Assembly (NCBI RefSeq): GCF_044466355.1
Contig: NZ_JBITMQ010000005.1
Coordinates: 186,001 to 250,000, forward strand
DNA: 64,000 nt
Direction: 5' to 3'
From: Actinophytocola sp044466355
GTDB taxonomy: Bacteria; Actinomycetota; Actinomycetes; Mycobacteriales; Pseudonocardiaceae
The notes beneath the pieces were generated by a model. That model was not told the DNA's origin. It did no database searches and was given only the letters and a program-made list of their open reading frames with translations. The position numbers and the translations under genes are program-made. This document shows, piece after piece, positions 31,846 to 40,040 of this stretch (positions are counted from its first letter, which is position 1; each line of letters opens with the position of its first letter).

Positions 31846-33465
31846 GTGGCCCTCAACATCGCGGACCTCTTCGAGCATGCAGCCGACGCCTTTCCCGACC
31901 GGATCGCGATCGCGTGCGGCGACCGCGCGGCGACCTTCGCCGAACTGGAAGGGCGTGCCAACCAACTGGCCCATCACCTGGCGGAACAGGGCATCGGGCG
32001 CGGCGACCACATCGGTCTCTACAGCCGCAACTCCATCGAGGCGATCGAGACGCTGCTCGCCGCTTACAAGCTGCGTGCGGTGACGGTCAACGTGAACTAC
32101 CGCTATGTCGAGAACGAGTTGCGATACCTCTTCGACAACGCGGACCTCGTCGCCGTGGTCCACGAGCGGCGCTACTCCGACAGGGTCGCGGCGGTGCTCC
32201 CCGAGACTGCCCGGGTGCGGCACACCGTCGTCGTCGAGGACGGCACCGACCTGCCCAGCGACAGCGTCGAGTACGAGAGAGCGCTCTCCGAGCGGTCCGC
32301 GGAGCGGGACTTCGGGGAGCGCAGCCCCGACGACCTGTACATCCTCTTCACCGGCGGCACCACCGGGTATCCGAAGGGTGTGATGTGGCGCCACGAGGAC
32401 GTGTGGCGCACGCTCGGCGGCGGCATCGACTTCTACACCGGGGAAGCGCTCTCCGACGAATGGGCGCAGTCACGGCGCGGCCGCGAGACCGGTGGCATGA
32501 CGCGCCTGCCGTGCGCGCCGCTGATCCACGGTGCCGCGCAGTGGGCGACGCTCCCGGCGCTGTTCTCCGGGGACACCGTGGTCCTGCTGCCGCAGTTCGA
32601 CCCGCACGAGGTGTGGCAGGCGATCGACCGGCACCAGGTCAAGGTCGTCACGATCGTCGGTGACGCGATGGCGCGGCCGCTGCTCGCCGCCTACCAGGAG
32701 GGCGACTACGACGCGTCGTCGGTGATCGCGTTCTCCAGCCACGCGGCGCTGTTCTCGCCGTCGGTGAAGGAGCAGATCCTCGAGGCCCTGCCGAACGCCG
32801 TCATCACCGACGCGATCGGGTCCTCGGAGAGCGGTTTCCAAGGCATGGGCGTGATCCTCAAGGGCAGCAAGCCGAGCGCGGGCGGGCCCCGGGTGAACAG
32901 CGGCCCGAAGACGATCGTGATCGACGACGACAACCGCAGGATCGAGGAGCCGGGCCAGATCGGCAGGCTGGCGCGTGGTGGGCACGTGCCGATCGGCTAC
33001 TACAAGGACCCGGAGAAGACCGCGTCGATCTTCGTCGAGGTCGACGGGGAGCGCTACGTCGTGGCAGGCGACTACGCGCGGCTCGAGGAGGACGGCGCGA
33101 TCACGCTGCTCGGCCGCGGCAACGTCTCGATCAACACGGGCGGGGAGAAGGTGTTCCCCGAAGAGGTCGAGGCCGCGCTGAAGTCCTATGAGGACGTGTT
33201 CGACGTGCTCGTCGTCGGCGTGCCGGACGAACGGCTCGGTCAGCGGGTCGCGGCGCTCGTGCAGCCGTGGGAGGGCCGGGAGGTCGACTTCGCCGCGCTG
33301 GACGCGCACGTGCGGGAGCGGCTCGCGGGGTACAAGACGCCACGCAGCGTCTGGATCGTCGAGCAGGTCGGTCGGGCGCCGAGCGGGAAGCCGGACTACC
33401 CCTGGGCGAAGAAGTACACGGAGGAACACGAACCCATGTGGCAGGCGGCCAATGTCGGGGTCTGA
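31846..33465 (+). CDS. fadD19: steroid-acid acyl-CoA synthetase FadD19
   Basis: A 539-residue ANL enzyme that activates C26/C27 sterol acids as CoA esters before side-chain beta-oxidation. Motifs: 'LFTGGTTGYPKGVMWRHED' (P-loop), 'AIGSSESGFQGMG' in place of YGxTE, 'GDYARLEEDGAITLLGRG' and the catalytic Lys in 'RAPSGKPDYPWAKK'. The GGxTGYPKGVMWRHEDV style loop is typical of the FadD19 group. GTG 31846 lacks a Shine-Dalgarno and is leaderless by the promoter above. The gene overlaps the next by 14 bases. Confidence 0.92.
   Translation: MALNIADLFEHAADAFPDRIAIACGDRAATFAELEGRANQLAHHLAEQGIGRGDHIGLYSRNSIEAIETLLAAYKLRAVTVNVNYRYVENELRYLFDNADLVAVVHERRYSDRVAAVLPETARVRHTVVVEDGTDLPSDSVEYERALSERSAERDFGERSPDDLYILFTGGTTGYPKGVMWRHEDVWRTLGGGIDFYTGEALSDEWAQSRRGRETGGMTRLPCAPLIHGAAQWATLPALFSGDTVVLLPQFDPHEVWQAIDRHQVKVVTIVGDAMARPLLAAYQEGDYDASSVIAFSSHAALFSPSVKEQILEALPNAVITDAIGSSESGFQGMGVILKGSKPSAGGPRVNSGPKTIVIDDDNRRIEEPGQIGRLARGGHVPIGYYKDPEKTASIFVEVDGERYVVAGDYARLEEDGAITLLGRGNVSINTGGEKVFPEEVEAALKSYEDVFDVLVVGVPDERLGQRVAALVQPWEGREVDFAALDAHVRERLAGYKTPRSVWIVEQVGRAPSGKPDYPWAKKYTEEHEPMWQAANVGV
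32277..32288. repeat. iterated palindrome A copy (GAGAGCGCTCTC)
   Basis: Exact core inside fadD19, encoding E-R-A-L-S with AGA; a truncated relative lies at 32441-32453 in the same gene. Confidence 0.9.
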
Positions 33466-34549
33466 GGCGCTGTGCGAACGGCTGGGCATCCAGCACCCGA
33501 TCTTCGGGTTCACCCCGTCCGAGCACGTGGCCGCGGCCATCAGCAGGGCGGGCGGGCTCGGGGTGCTCGGCTGCGTGCGGTTCAACGACCCGGCCGACCT
33601 CGACGCGGCTCTGTCCTTCATGGACGAGAACACCGACGGCCGGCCGTACGGTGTGGACATCGTGATGCCCGCGAAGATCCCGGTCGAGGGCACGTCGAAG
33701 GACCTGTCCGCGTTGGTTCCCCAGGGGCACAAGGAGTTCGTCGAGCGGACGTTGCTCAAGCTCGGGGTGCCGCCGGTGGCGGGTGCCGCCGCGGGTGACG
33801 CGGGTGTGCTCGGCTGGTTGCACTCCGTCGCGCGGTCGCATGTGGACGTCGCGTTGGGGCACCGGATCGCGTTGATCGCCAACGCGCTCGGCTCGCCGCC
33901 GGTGGACGTCATCGAGCGGGCGCACGGTGCCGGGGTGCCGGTCGCGGCACTCGCGGGCACCGCGGCACACGCCAGGCGACATGTCGACAACGGTGTCGAC
34001 ATCGTGGTCGCCCAGGGCTACGAGGCGGGCGGGCACACCGGCGAGATCGCGTCGATGGTGCTGGTGCCCGAGGTCGTCGACGCGGTCGGAGAGCGCGTTC
34101 CCGTGCTGGCCGCGGGCGGGATCGGCAGCGGGCGGCAGGTGCTCGCCGCCCACGCCCTCGGTGCGTCGGGCGTGTGGATGGGCTCGTACTGGCTCACCAC
34201 CGCCGAGTACCAGCTGTCGGAGAGCGCTGTCCAGACCGCGCTCGTGCGCGCGACCTCGAGCGACACCGTCCGGTCGCGGATCTACACGGGCAAGCCCGCG
34301 CGGCTGCTGAAGAACAAGTGGACGCAGGCGTGGGCTGAGCCGGACGCACCGGAGCCGCTGCCGATGCCGCTGCAGAACATGCTCGTCGGCGAGGCACACC
34401 TGAGGATGTCCAAGGGCGGCGACCCGGACGTGGTCGCGATGCCCGTCGGGCAGATCGTGGGGCGGATGAACGAGGTCCGCCCGGTCGCGGAGGTGATGGC
34501 GAGCCTCCTCGCCGAGGTGGAGGAGGCGCGGGCCAGACTGAAGGCGTGA
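33452..34549 (+). CDS. nitronate monooxygenase-like FMN oxidoreductase
   Basis: A 365-residue TIM-barrel flavoprotein of the 2-nitropropane dioxygenase superfamily. It shows 'IFGFTPSEHVAAAISRAGGL', 'VVAQGYEAGGHTGEIASMVL' and 'PVLAAGGIGSGRQVLAAHAL'. The real substrate could be a steroid CoA intermediate, as for IpdC, but it is only a distant relative of the protein at 15514. ATG 33452 overlaps the fadD19 3' end by 14 bases and the stop overlaps the first Nudix gene, so it is part of the fadD19 transcription unit. Confidence 0.85.
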   Translation: MSGSEALCERLGIQHPIFGFTPSEHVAAAISRAGGLGVLGCVRFNDPADLDAALSFMDENTDGRPYGVDIVMPAKIPVEGTSKDLSALVPQGHKEFVERTLLKLGVPPVAGAAAGDAGVLGWLHSVARSHVDVALGHRIALIANALGSPPVDVIERAHGAGVPVAALAGTAAHARRHVDNGVDIVVAQGYEAGGHTGEIASMVLVPEVVDAVGERVPVLAAGGIGSGRQVLAAHALGASGVWMGSYWLTTAEYQLSESAVQTALVRATSSDTVRSRIYTGKPARLLKNKWTQAWAEPDAPEPLPMPLQNMLVGEAHLRMSKGGDPDVVAMPVGQIVGRMNEVRPVAEVMASLLAEVEEARARLKA

Positions 34550-35076
34550 CCATCAAGACGCTTTCTTCACGGATCGTGTACGAGAACCCGTGGCTGACGC
34601 TGCGCGAGGACGAGATCGAGCTCGCGGACGGGACGCACGGCATCTACTCGGTGATCGACAAGCCGGACTTCGCGCTGGTGCTGCCGTTCGAGAACGACGG
34701 GTTCCACCTGGTGGAGGAGTACCGGTACCCGCTGGGCGAGCGGCGGTGGTGCTTCCCGCAGGGCGCGTTCCCCCAGGGCGTCACGGGCACGCCGGAGGAA
34801 CTGGCGGCCGCCGAACTGGGCGAGGAGACGGGCCTGACAGCCGGTAGGTACGAGCGGCTCGGCTACCTCAACGGGGCGCACGGCATCACCGGCCAGGGCT
34901 ACCACGTGTTCCTGGCGACGGACCTGACACCCGGCAGGCCGCACCGCGAGATCACCGAACAGGACATGCGGCAGGCCTGGTTCCCGCGCGCCGAGGTGGA
35001 ACGCATGCTGCGGAACGGCGTGATCACCGACGACTCGTCGCTGGCCGCCTACCTGCTGTTCACGATGCGCTCGTGA
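34546..35076 (+). CDS. Nudix hydrolase, first of a tandem pair
   Basis: A 176-residue Nudix protein, ADP-ribose/NDP-sugar type in overall plan. The Nudix box reads GTPEELAAAELGEETGL; the usual Arg before the first Glu is replaced and the fourth-last region has G for R, so the box is atypical. GTG 34546 overlaps the preceding stop. It is about 60 percent identical by eye to the next gene, so the pair arose by tandem duplication. Hydrolysis of a CoA or nucleotide by-product of sterol activation is possible but unsupported. Confidence 0.85.
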   Translation: MTIKTLSSRIVYENPWLTLREDEIELADGTHGIYSVIDKPDFALVLPFENDGFHLVEEYRYPLGERRWCFPQGAFPQGVTGTPEELAAAELGEETGLTAGRYERLGYLNGAHGITGQGYHVFLATDLTPGRPHREITEQDMRQAWFPRAEVERMLRNGVITDDSSLAAYLLFTMRS

Positions 35077-35624
35077 CGGCGCCCGGGGAGGTGGGCGACG
35101 TGAGGCAGCTGTCGTCGCGGCTGGTGTACGAGAACCAGTGGCTGTCGGTGCGGGAGGACCAGGTCACGCGTCCGGACGGTGCGCAGGGCGTCTACTCGGT
35201 GGTGGACGCCAAGGACTTCGCGCTGGTGCTGCCGTTCGAGCGCGACGGGTTTCACCTGGTGGAGCAGTACCGCTACCCGGTGGGTGCGCGGTCGTGGGAG
35301 TTCCCGTCCGGTTCGTTCCCCGCCGGGGTGACGGGGACGCCGGCGGAGCTGGCGGCTGCCGAGCTGCGGGAGGAGACCGGCCTGACAGCTGTCAGGTTGA
35401 CGCGCCTCGGCCACCTCAACCCGGCGAACGCGATGTCGGGGCAGCGCTGCCACGTGTTCCTGGCGACGGACCTGAAGCCGGGCAGGCCGGAACGGGAGGC
35501 CACCGAGCAGGACATGCGACAGGAGTGGTTCCCGCGCGGTGAGGTGGAGCGGATGTTGCGGGAGGGCGTGATCACGGACGGCCCATCAATGGCCGCCTAC
35601 CTGCTGTTCACGCTGCGAACCTGA
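35073..35624 (+). CDS. Nudix hydrolase, second of a tandem pair
   Basis: A 183-residue paralogue of the preceding Nudix protein. Its Nudix box, GTPAELAAAELREETGL, is closer to consensus (REET retained). It shares 'DFALVLPFERDGFHLVEQYRYP' and 'QDMRQEWFPRGEVERML' with its neighbour. GTG 35073 overlaps the upstream stop. It ends the fadD19-NPD-Nudix-Nudix unit and is followed by two small hairpins. The substrate is unknown. Confidence 0.87.
   Translation: MTAPGEVGDVRQLSSRLVYENQWLSVREDQVTRPDGAQGVYSVVDAKDFALVLPFERDGFHLVEQYRYPVGARSWEFPSGSFPAGVTGTPAELAAAELREETGLTAVRLTRLGHLNPANAMSGQRCHVFLATDLKPGRPEREATEQDMRQEWFPRGEVERMLREGVITDGPSMAAYLLFTLRT
35381..35396. repeat. iterated palindrome B copy (CCTGACAGCTGTCAGG)
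   Basis: Perfect 16-base palindrome in the second Nudix gene, encoding L-T-A-V-R with ACA and AGG. The paralogous site in the first Nudix gene (34835-34850) is a decayed version, so the palindrome arose or was lost after duplication. Confidence 0.9.
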
Positions 35625-35658
35625 CGCCTGAGCAGGCGTCTGACCAGCGAAAACGCTG
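35623..35658 (+). terminator. paired hairpins after the Nudix genes (possible terminator)
   Basis: GACGCCTG and CAGGCGTC (35623-35630, 35633-35640) form a tight stem beginning in the stop codon. CAGCG-AAAA-CGCTG (35645-35658) forms a second. There is no U-tract, so termination is uncertain. Confidence 0.4.
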
Positions 35659-35689
35659 CAAAAGTCCGCGCCAAGGACGTAACCTCAAG

Positions 35690-35795
35690 CCCCACCCGTT
35701 CCCGGGGGCCACCCGCCTTGCCAGTCTACCAGTGGGGGGTGTCGGGGGAGGGGTGTGGCGGGCTGCCTGTGGACAACTCGGTGAGCTGTGGACAA
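35690..35795 (-). repeat. inverted copy of the composite DnaA-box element
   Basis: On the minus strand this repeats the order seen at 15347-15450: twin DnaA boxes 19 bases apart (TGTGGACAA at 35768-35776 and 35787-35795 on the plus strand), then ACTGGTAGACTGGCAAGGCG and a GC-rich tail. The region matching TGTCGGT is degenerate here. It fills the convergent gap before the DUF5302 terminator and holds no ORF. Confidence 0.8.
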
Positions 35796-35823
35796 AAAAA
35801 GGGGGCCGGCGGGTGCCGGCCCC
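35794..35823 (-). terminator. rho-independent terminator of the fadE26-fadE27-fadD17-DUF5302 unit
   Basis: A nine-base stem (GGGGCCGGC with GCCGGCCCC) with a four-base loop is followed on the minus strand by C and seven Ts. It starts 13 bases after the DUF5302 stop. The U-tract is shared with the end of a DnaA box. Confidence 0.85.
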
Positions 35824-35835
35824 TTCTGCTGTGGC

Positions 35836-36045
35836 TCAGCCGCTCTTGCGGCGGAACGTGCGCTTCGCGGCCGCGGGGCCGTGGGTGTTGTCCACCTTGG
35901 AGCGGGCGTCCGCGTGTTCCTGGCCCTTGCGGTTCTGCGCCTGCTTGCGCTCCAGGGCCGCGCGGAAAGCGGCCTTCACGTCCTGCTGCTGGGGCTCTGC
36001 CTCTGCGGATTCGGGAGTGGCCGCGGGTTCCGATGTGTCAGGCAT
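35836..36045 (-). CDS. DUF5302 small protein
   Basis: A 69-residue hydrophilic protein of the actinomycete DUF5302 family: an acidic N terminus, a helix 'DVKAAFRAALERKQAQNRK' and the basic end 'GPAAAKRTFRRKSG'. Function is unknown. ATG 36045 lies four bases after the fadD17 stop, so it is probably the last gene of the fadE26 operon, ending at the terminator at 35794-35823. Confidence 0.82.
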   Translation of the reverse strand: MPDTSEPAATPESAEAEPQQQDVKAAFRAALERKQAQNRKGQEHADARSKVDNTHGPAAAKRTFRRKSG

Positions 36046-36049
36046 GACC

Positions 36050-37648
36050 TCAGGGTCGCACGGACCGGGCACCCCAGTCGAGCCGGATCGGGTCGCTGGA
36101 CGGGGTCAACGGCTCGAACTCCAGTTCGGCCCCCGCGCGCCACCACACCGTGTCCGGCGTGCGCCAACGCTGCGCCGACAACGTGCGCTTCAGCACCTTG
36201 TACGTCGCCGTCCTCGGGAGGCGGGCCGTGATCCGGACGAACCTCGGCACCTGTTTCGGGCCCAGGTCCGGCTGGGCCGACAGGAACGCCGCGAACTCGT
36301 CCGGGTCGAAGTTGTCGCGCATCACCAGCGCCGCCATCACCTGGTCACCGGCCGCCGGGTCCGGGACGGCGTACACGGCGGCCTCGGAGACCGACGGGTG
36401 ACGCAGCAGGACGCGTTCGATCGGCGCGGTGCCCAGGTTCTCGCCGTCCACGCGCAGCCACTCGCTCGTGCGGCCCACGAAGAACAGGTACCCGTCCTCG
36501 TCGTGGTGGACGAGGTCGCCGCTCCAGAACTTGCCGTCCCGCAGGCGGTCCGCGTCCGCGGCCGAGTCCTTGTAGTAGCCGGCGAACTGGCCCGCGCCCG
36601 ACATGTTCACCAGTTCGCCCACCTCACCGGGGGCACACGGCCTGCCCGTCGACGGGTCGAGCACCGCCAGCGGCGGGGCCAGGTGGCCGAGCGAACCGGG
36701 CGGCGTGCCCGGCGGGCGGGGGACGACGATGCCGCCCTCCGTCGAGCCGTAGGCATCCACGACCTGGCAGCCGAACCGCTTCGCGAACGCCTCGACGTCC
36801 CTCGGGTTGGCCTCGTTGCCGAACATCACCTTCAGCGGGTTGTCCGCGTCGTCCGGCTTCTCCGGTGTGGACAGCACGTAGGAGAGCGGTTTCCCGACGT
36901 AGTTCGCGTACGTCACGTCGTGGTCGCGCAGGTCAGGGAGGAAGCCCGACGCCGAGAAGCGGCGACGCAGTGCGATGCGGGCGCCTGCCGCCAGGCCGAC
37001 GGCCCAGCCCGCGATGATCGCGTTCGAGTGGAACATCGGCATCGACACGTACGTGGTGTCGCCGGGGCCCAGCTCGTACCGGTCCGCCAGCATCCTGCCC
37101 GGGCCCGCGATCTTGCCGTGCGTGCAGCGCACCGCCTTCGGTTCGCCGCTGGTGCCGGACGTGAAGATCAGCATCAGCAGGTCGTCGGGCGTGGCGGCCA
37201 CGGCCTCCAGCGGCGAGTACTGGTGCCGGAACGCGGTGACGTGCCACGCCGCCGAGTCCACGTCCAGCACGCGGGCGCCGGTGTCCAGGCCCTGCAACAA
37301 CTCCACGTACCGGCTGTCGGTCAGCACAACCTGACAGTCGGCAAGCCGGATGTCCCGGACGAGCGCTTCGCCGCGCCTGCTGGTGTTCAGCCCGACGATG
37401 ACCGCGCCCGCGAGCGCGGCGCCGCCGAGCAGGAACGAGAACTCCGGGACGTTGTCCATCAGGACGCCGACGTGGAACGGGCCGGGCCGCCTCAGCGACC
37501 GGAGCAGCGCCGCCCGGTCCGCGCACTCCCGCAGGTGTTCGGCCCACGACCAAGCCCGGTCCTCGAACACGAGACCGGGGTTCGCATCGTCCGCGCGGGC
37601 GAGCAGCAGCTCGGTGACAGTGGGGACCGGATCCCCCGGCGCGGTCAT
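36050..37648 (-). CDS. fadD17: acyl-CoA synthetase FadD17
   Basis: A 532-residue ANL enzyme. Motifs: 'LIFTSGTSGEPKAVRCTHGK' (P-loop), 'DAYGSTEGGIVV' (A5), 'GDLVHHDEDGYLFFVGRTSE' (A7-A8) and the C-terminal Lys in 'ATYKVLKRTL'. FadD17 in mycobacteria activates steroid side-chain acids and lies next to fadE26-fadE27, the same arrangement as here. ATG 37648 is 12 bases after the fadE27 stop. The unit is driven from the KstR box at 39987. Confidence 0.9.
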   Translation of the reverse strand: MTAPGDPVPTVTELLLARADDANPGLVFEDRAWSWAEHLRECADRAALLRSLRRPGPFHVGVLMDNVPEFSFLLGGAALAGAVIVGLNTSRRGEALVRDIRLADCQVVLTDSRYVELLQGLDTGARVLDVDSAAWHVTAFRHQYSPLEAVAATPDDLLMLIFTSGTSGEPKAVRCTHGKIAGPGRMLADRYELGPGDTTYVSMPMFHSNAIIAGWAVGLAAGARIALRRRFSASGFLPDLRDHDVTYANYVGKPLSYVLSTPEKPDDADNPLKVMFGNEANPRDVEAFAKRFGCQVVDAYGSTEGGIVVPRPPGTPPGSLGHLAPPLAVLDPSTGRPCAPGEVGELVNMSGAGQFAGYYKDSAADADRLRDGKFWSGDLVHHDEDGYLFFVGRTSEWLRVDGENLGTAPIERVLLRHPSVSEAAVYAVPDPAAGDQVMAALVMRDNFDPDEFAAFLSAQPDLGPKQVPRFVRITARLPRTATYKVLKRTLSAQRWRTPDTVWWRAGAELEFEPLTPSSDPIRLDWGARSVRP

Positions 37649-37660
37649 GCGAAAACCTCC

Positions 37661-38788
37661 TCAGGCCGGCTCCGCGGCCAGTGCGGTACCGATGCGGCGC
37701 AGCTGTGTGGTGGCGCCGCCGAGACTGAACTCGATGCGTTTCGTGGCCACAAAATATCGATGCAATGGGTAGTCCACGTCAATACCCATGCCGCCGTGAA
37801 TGTGCACCGCGGCATGCGCTATGCGGTGGCCGCCATCGGCCGCCCAGAACTTCGCCGTCGCGATCTCATTGTGGGCAGAGAGATTTTTGGACAGTCGCCA
37901 AGCAGCCTGCCAGAGCGTCAGCCGGATCGCCTCCGCGTCGATGTAACAGTCGGCGAGTCGCTGTCCCACTGCCTGAAATGTCGCAATCGGTCGTTCAAAT
38001 TGCACTCTGCCAGTTGCATACTTGGCCGTCATCTGCAGACTTTCTGTTGAAACGCCTGCTTGGAGCGCGCACAGTCCGACCGTGCCGCGGCTCGTGAGCC
38101 AGTCGACGACGGCCGCGCCGCCGCCCGGTTCGCCGAGTACGCGGTCGTCGTCGAGCCTCACGTCGTCCAGTTCCAGCAATGCCTCGGAGTCGCCGTCGAC
38201 GATCTGCTGGCGCCGTACGGTCACGCCGGAATCGGTCGAAGTGATAAGGAACACAGTCAGTCCGAGTGCCGTTTCCGCCGGTGCCAGAAACAGATTCGCC
38301 ACCGGACCTGCTTGCACAGCGACTTTTGAACCGTGCACTTGCCATTGTGCAGATGCACCTGCACGCTCTGCCTTCGTGACAGGTCGGCCAGGATTGTCAC
38401 CGACCTCTTCGGACAGTGCGGCTGTCAGCACCAGCTCACCGGCGGCGGCGGGCGCCGACCACGCGGCCCGTTGCGCGTCCGTGCCGAACTCGGCGATGGC
38501 CGACGCCGACTGGACGATCGAGCACAGGTACGGCACCGGCGCGACCGCGCGGCCCAGTTCGACGAGCACCGCGCACTGTTCGAGCAGCCCGAGGCCGCTG
38601 CCGCCGACCGACTCCGGCAGTGCCGCCGACAGCACCCCCGCCTTCGCCAGGTCCGTCCACAGTGCACGGTCGAACCGGTCGCCGGTCGCCTCGACCTCGG
38701 CCAACCTGACAGGTGTCAGGTGGTCCGCGAGGATCGTGCGGGTCAGCTCCGCCAGGTCGTCGAACTCATCGCTGAACGAGAAATCCAC
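37661..38788 (-). CDS. fadE27: acyl-CoA dehydrogenase FadE27 (ChsE5-type subunit)
   Basis: A 375-residue acyl-CoA dehydrogenase. FadE26-FadE27 (ChsE4-ChsE5) form an alpha2beta2 enzyme that desaturates the sterol C26-oyl-CoA side chain. 'GRVQFERPIATFQAVGQRLA' and 'VHIHGGMGIDVDYPLHRYFV' mark the C-terminal half. GTG 38788 is four bases after the fadE26 stop. About 37741-38050 and 38220-38400 have clearly lower GC and A/T-ending codons than the rest of the gene, so the gene looks mosaic, perhaps by recombination with a foreign allele. Confidence 0.9.
   Translation of the reverse strand: MDFSFSDEFDDLAELTRTILADHLTPVRLAEVEATGDRFDRALWTDLAKAGVLSAALPESVGGSGLGLLEQCAVLVELGRAVAPVPYLCSIVQSASAIAEFGTDAQRAAWSAPAAAGELVLTAALSEEVGDNPGRPVTKAERAGASAQWQVHGSKVAVQAGPVANLFLAPAETALGLTVFLITSTDSGVTVRRQQIVDGDSEALLELDDVRLDDDRVLGEPGGGAAVVDWLTSRGTVGLCALQAGVSTESLQMTAKYATGRVQFERPIATFQAVGQRLADCYIDAEAIRLTLWQAAWRLSKNLSAHNEIATAKFWAADGGHRIAHAAVHIHGGMGIDVDYPLHRYFVATKRIEFSLGGATTQLRRIGTALAAEPA
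38704..38721. repeat. iterated palindrome B copy (ACCTGACAGGTGTCAGGT)
   Basis: Same 18-base sequence as at 10902-10919, here in fadE27 encoding H-L-T-P-V-R-L with ACA and AGG. Confidence 0.9.
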
Positions 38789-38791
38789 GGC

Positions 38792-39970
38792 TCACCTCTT
38801 CGCCACGGGCAGGCCGAGACCGACCGCTGCCACGATGTCGCGTTGCACCTCGTTGGTCCCGCCGCCGAACGTCAGGATCAGCGACGCCCGGTGCATCCGT
38901 TCGATCCGGCCGCGCAGGAGCGCGCCCGGCGAACCCGCCCGCACGTACGCCTGCGTGCCGAGCACCTCCATCAGCAGCCGGTACGCCTCGGTCGCGAACT
39001 CGGTGCCGAACACCTTCGTCGCGGACGCGTCGGCCGGGTTGAGCCCGCGCTCGACGCCCCACGCGATCTTCCAGTTGATCAGCTTCAGGAACTCGGCCTT
39101 CGCGTGCACGCGTGCCAGGTGGATCTGCACCCACTCCTGGTCGATGACCTGACGCCCGTCAGGTAGCTTCGTCGCCTGCGCCCACTCCCGCACCTCCCGC
39201 AGCGCCTCGCGGACCGGCGCGGACGACGTCAGCGCCACGCGCTCGTGGTTGAGCTGGTTCGTGATCAGCGGCCAGCCGCGGTTCACCTCACCGACCAGCG
39301 CGTCCTCGGGTACGCGGACGTCGGAGTAGTAGGTGGCGCTCGTGGTCGGCCCGGACACCGTGCGTACCGGCGTCCACGAGAACCCGTCGGCGTCGGTCGG
39401 CACGATCAGGATCGACAGGCCCTTGTGCTTCGGCGCTTCGGGGTCGGTGCGGCACGCGAGCCACACGTAGTCGGCGTAGGAGATCAGCGACGTCCACATC
39501 TTCTGGCCGTTGACCACCCAGCCGGACCCGTCGCGCACGGCCCGCGTCCGCAGCGACGCGAGGTCCGTCCCGGCCTCCGGCTCGGAGTAGCCGATCGCGA
39601 AGTGCAGCTCCCCGGACGCGATCCGCGGCAGGTAGAACCGCTTCTGCTTTTCGGTTCCGAACCGCATGATCGTCGGGCCGACCGTGTTGATCGTCAGGAA
39701 CGGCACCGGCGCGCCCGCGACGGCCGCCTCGTCGGTGAAGATGAGCTGGTCGATCATGGGCCTGGCCTGCCCGCCGTACTCCTCCGGCCAGCCCAGCGCG
39801 AGCCAGCCGTCGGCGCCCATCTGCCGCACGACCTCCTTGTACACCTCACCGTCACCGTAGTCGCCGCCGCCGGAGAGCGCTTCCCGCCGCTCGGGTGTCA
39901 TCAGCGTGGCGAAGTACGCCCGCAGCTCGCGCCGCAGTTCCTCCTGCTCGGGCGTGTACGCGATGTGCAT
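38792..39970 (-). CDS. fadE26: acyl-CoA dehydrogenase FadE26 (ChsE4-type subunit)
   Basis: A 392-residue full-length acyl-CoA dehydrogenase, partner of FadE27. 'AIGYSEPEAGTDLASLRTRA' (FAD/substrate) and 'LTFGGGTNEVQRDIVAAVGL' (C-terminal) are intact. ATG 39970 has AGGAG five bases upstream; GTG 39976 would overlap that site. It is the first gene of a unit running through fadE27, fadD17 and DUF5302 and is divergent from hsd4A across a perfect KstR palindrome. Confidence 0.92.
   Translation of the reverse strand: MHIAYTPEQEELRRELRAYFATLMTPERREALSGGGDYGDGEVYKEVVRQMGADGWLALGWPEEYGGQARPMIDQLIFTDEAAVAGAPVPFLTINTVGPTIMRFGTEKQKRFYLPRIASGELHFAIGYSEPEAGTDLASLRTRAVRDGSGWVVNGQKMWTSLISYADYVWLACRTDPEAPKHKGLSILIVPTDADGFSWTPVRTVSGPTTSATYYSDVRVPEDALVGEVNRGWPLITNQLNHERVALTSSAPVREALREVREWAQATKLPDGRQVIDQEWVQIHLARVHAKAEFLKLINWKIAWGVERGLNPADASATKVFGTEFATEAYRLLMEVLGTQAYVRAGSPGALLRGRIERMHRASLILTFGGGTNEVQRDIVAAVGLGLPVAKR
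39147..39164. repeat. iterated palindrome B copy (ACCTGACGCCCGTCAGGT)
   Basis: Eighteen bases with eight-base arms in fadE26, encoding P-D-G-R-Q-V. Confidence 0.88.
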
Positions 39971-39986
39971 CGGCACTCCTCGCTAC

Positions 39987-40000
39987 TAGAACACGTTCTA
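39987..40000. promoter_or_regulatory. perfect KstR operator between fadE26 and hsd4A
   Basis: TAGAACACGTTCTA is a palindrome except for the central AC and fits TnnAACnnGTTnnA. It serves two divergent units: fadE26-fadE27-fadD17 and hsd4A through mce4. TACTAGAGT at 40006-40014 may supply the -10 for the plus strand. Confidence 0.9.
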
Positions 40001-40040
40001 AGAATGTACTAGAGTCCTGGCCAAACGAGGAGGTCCGGCA

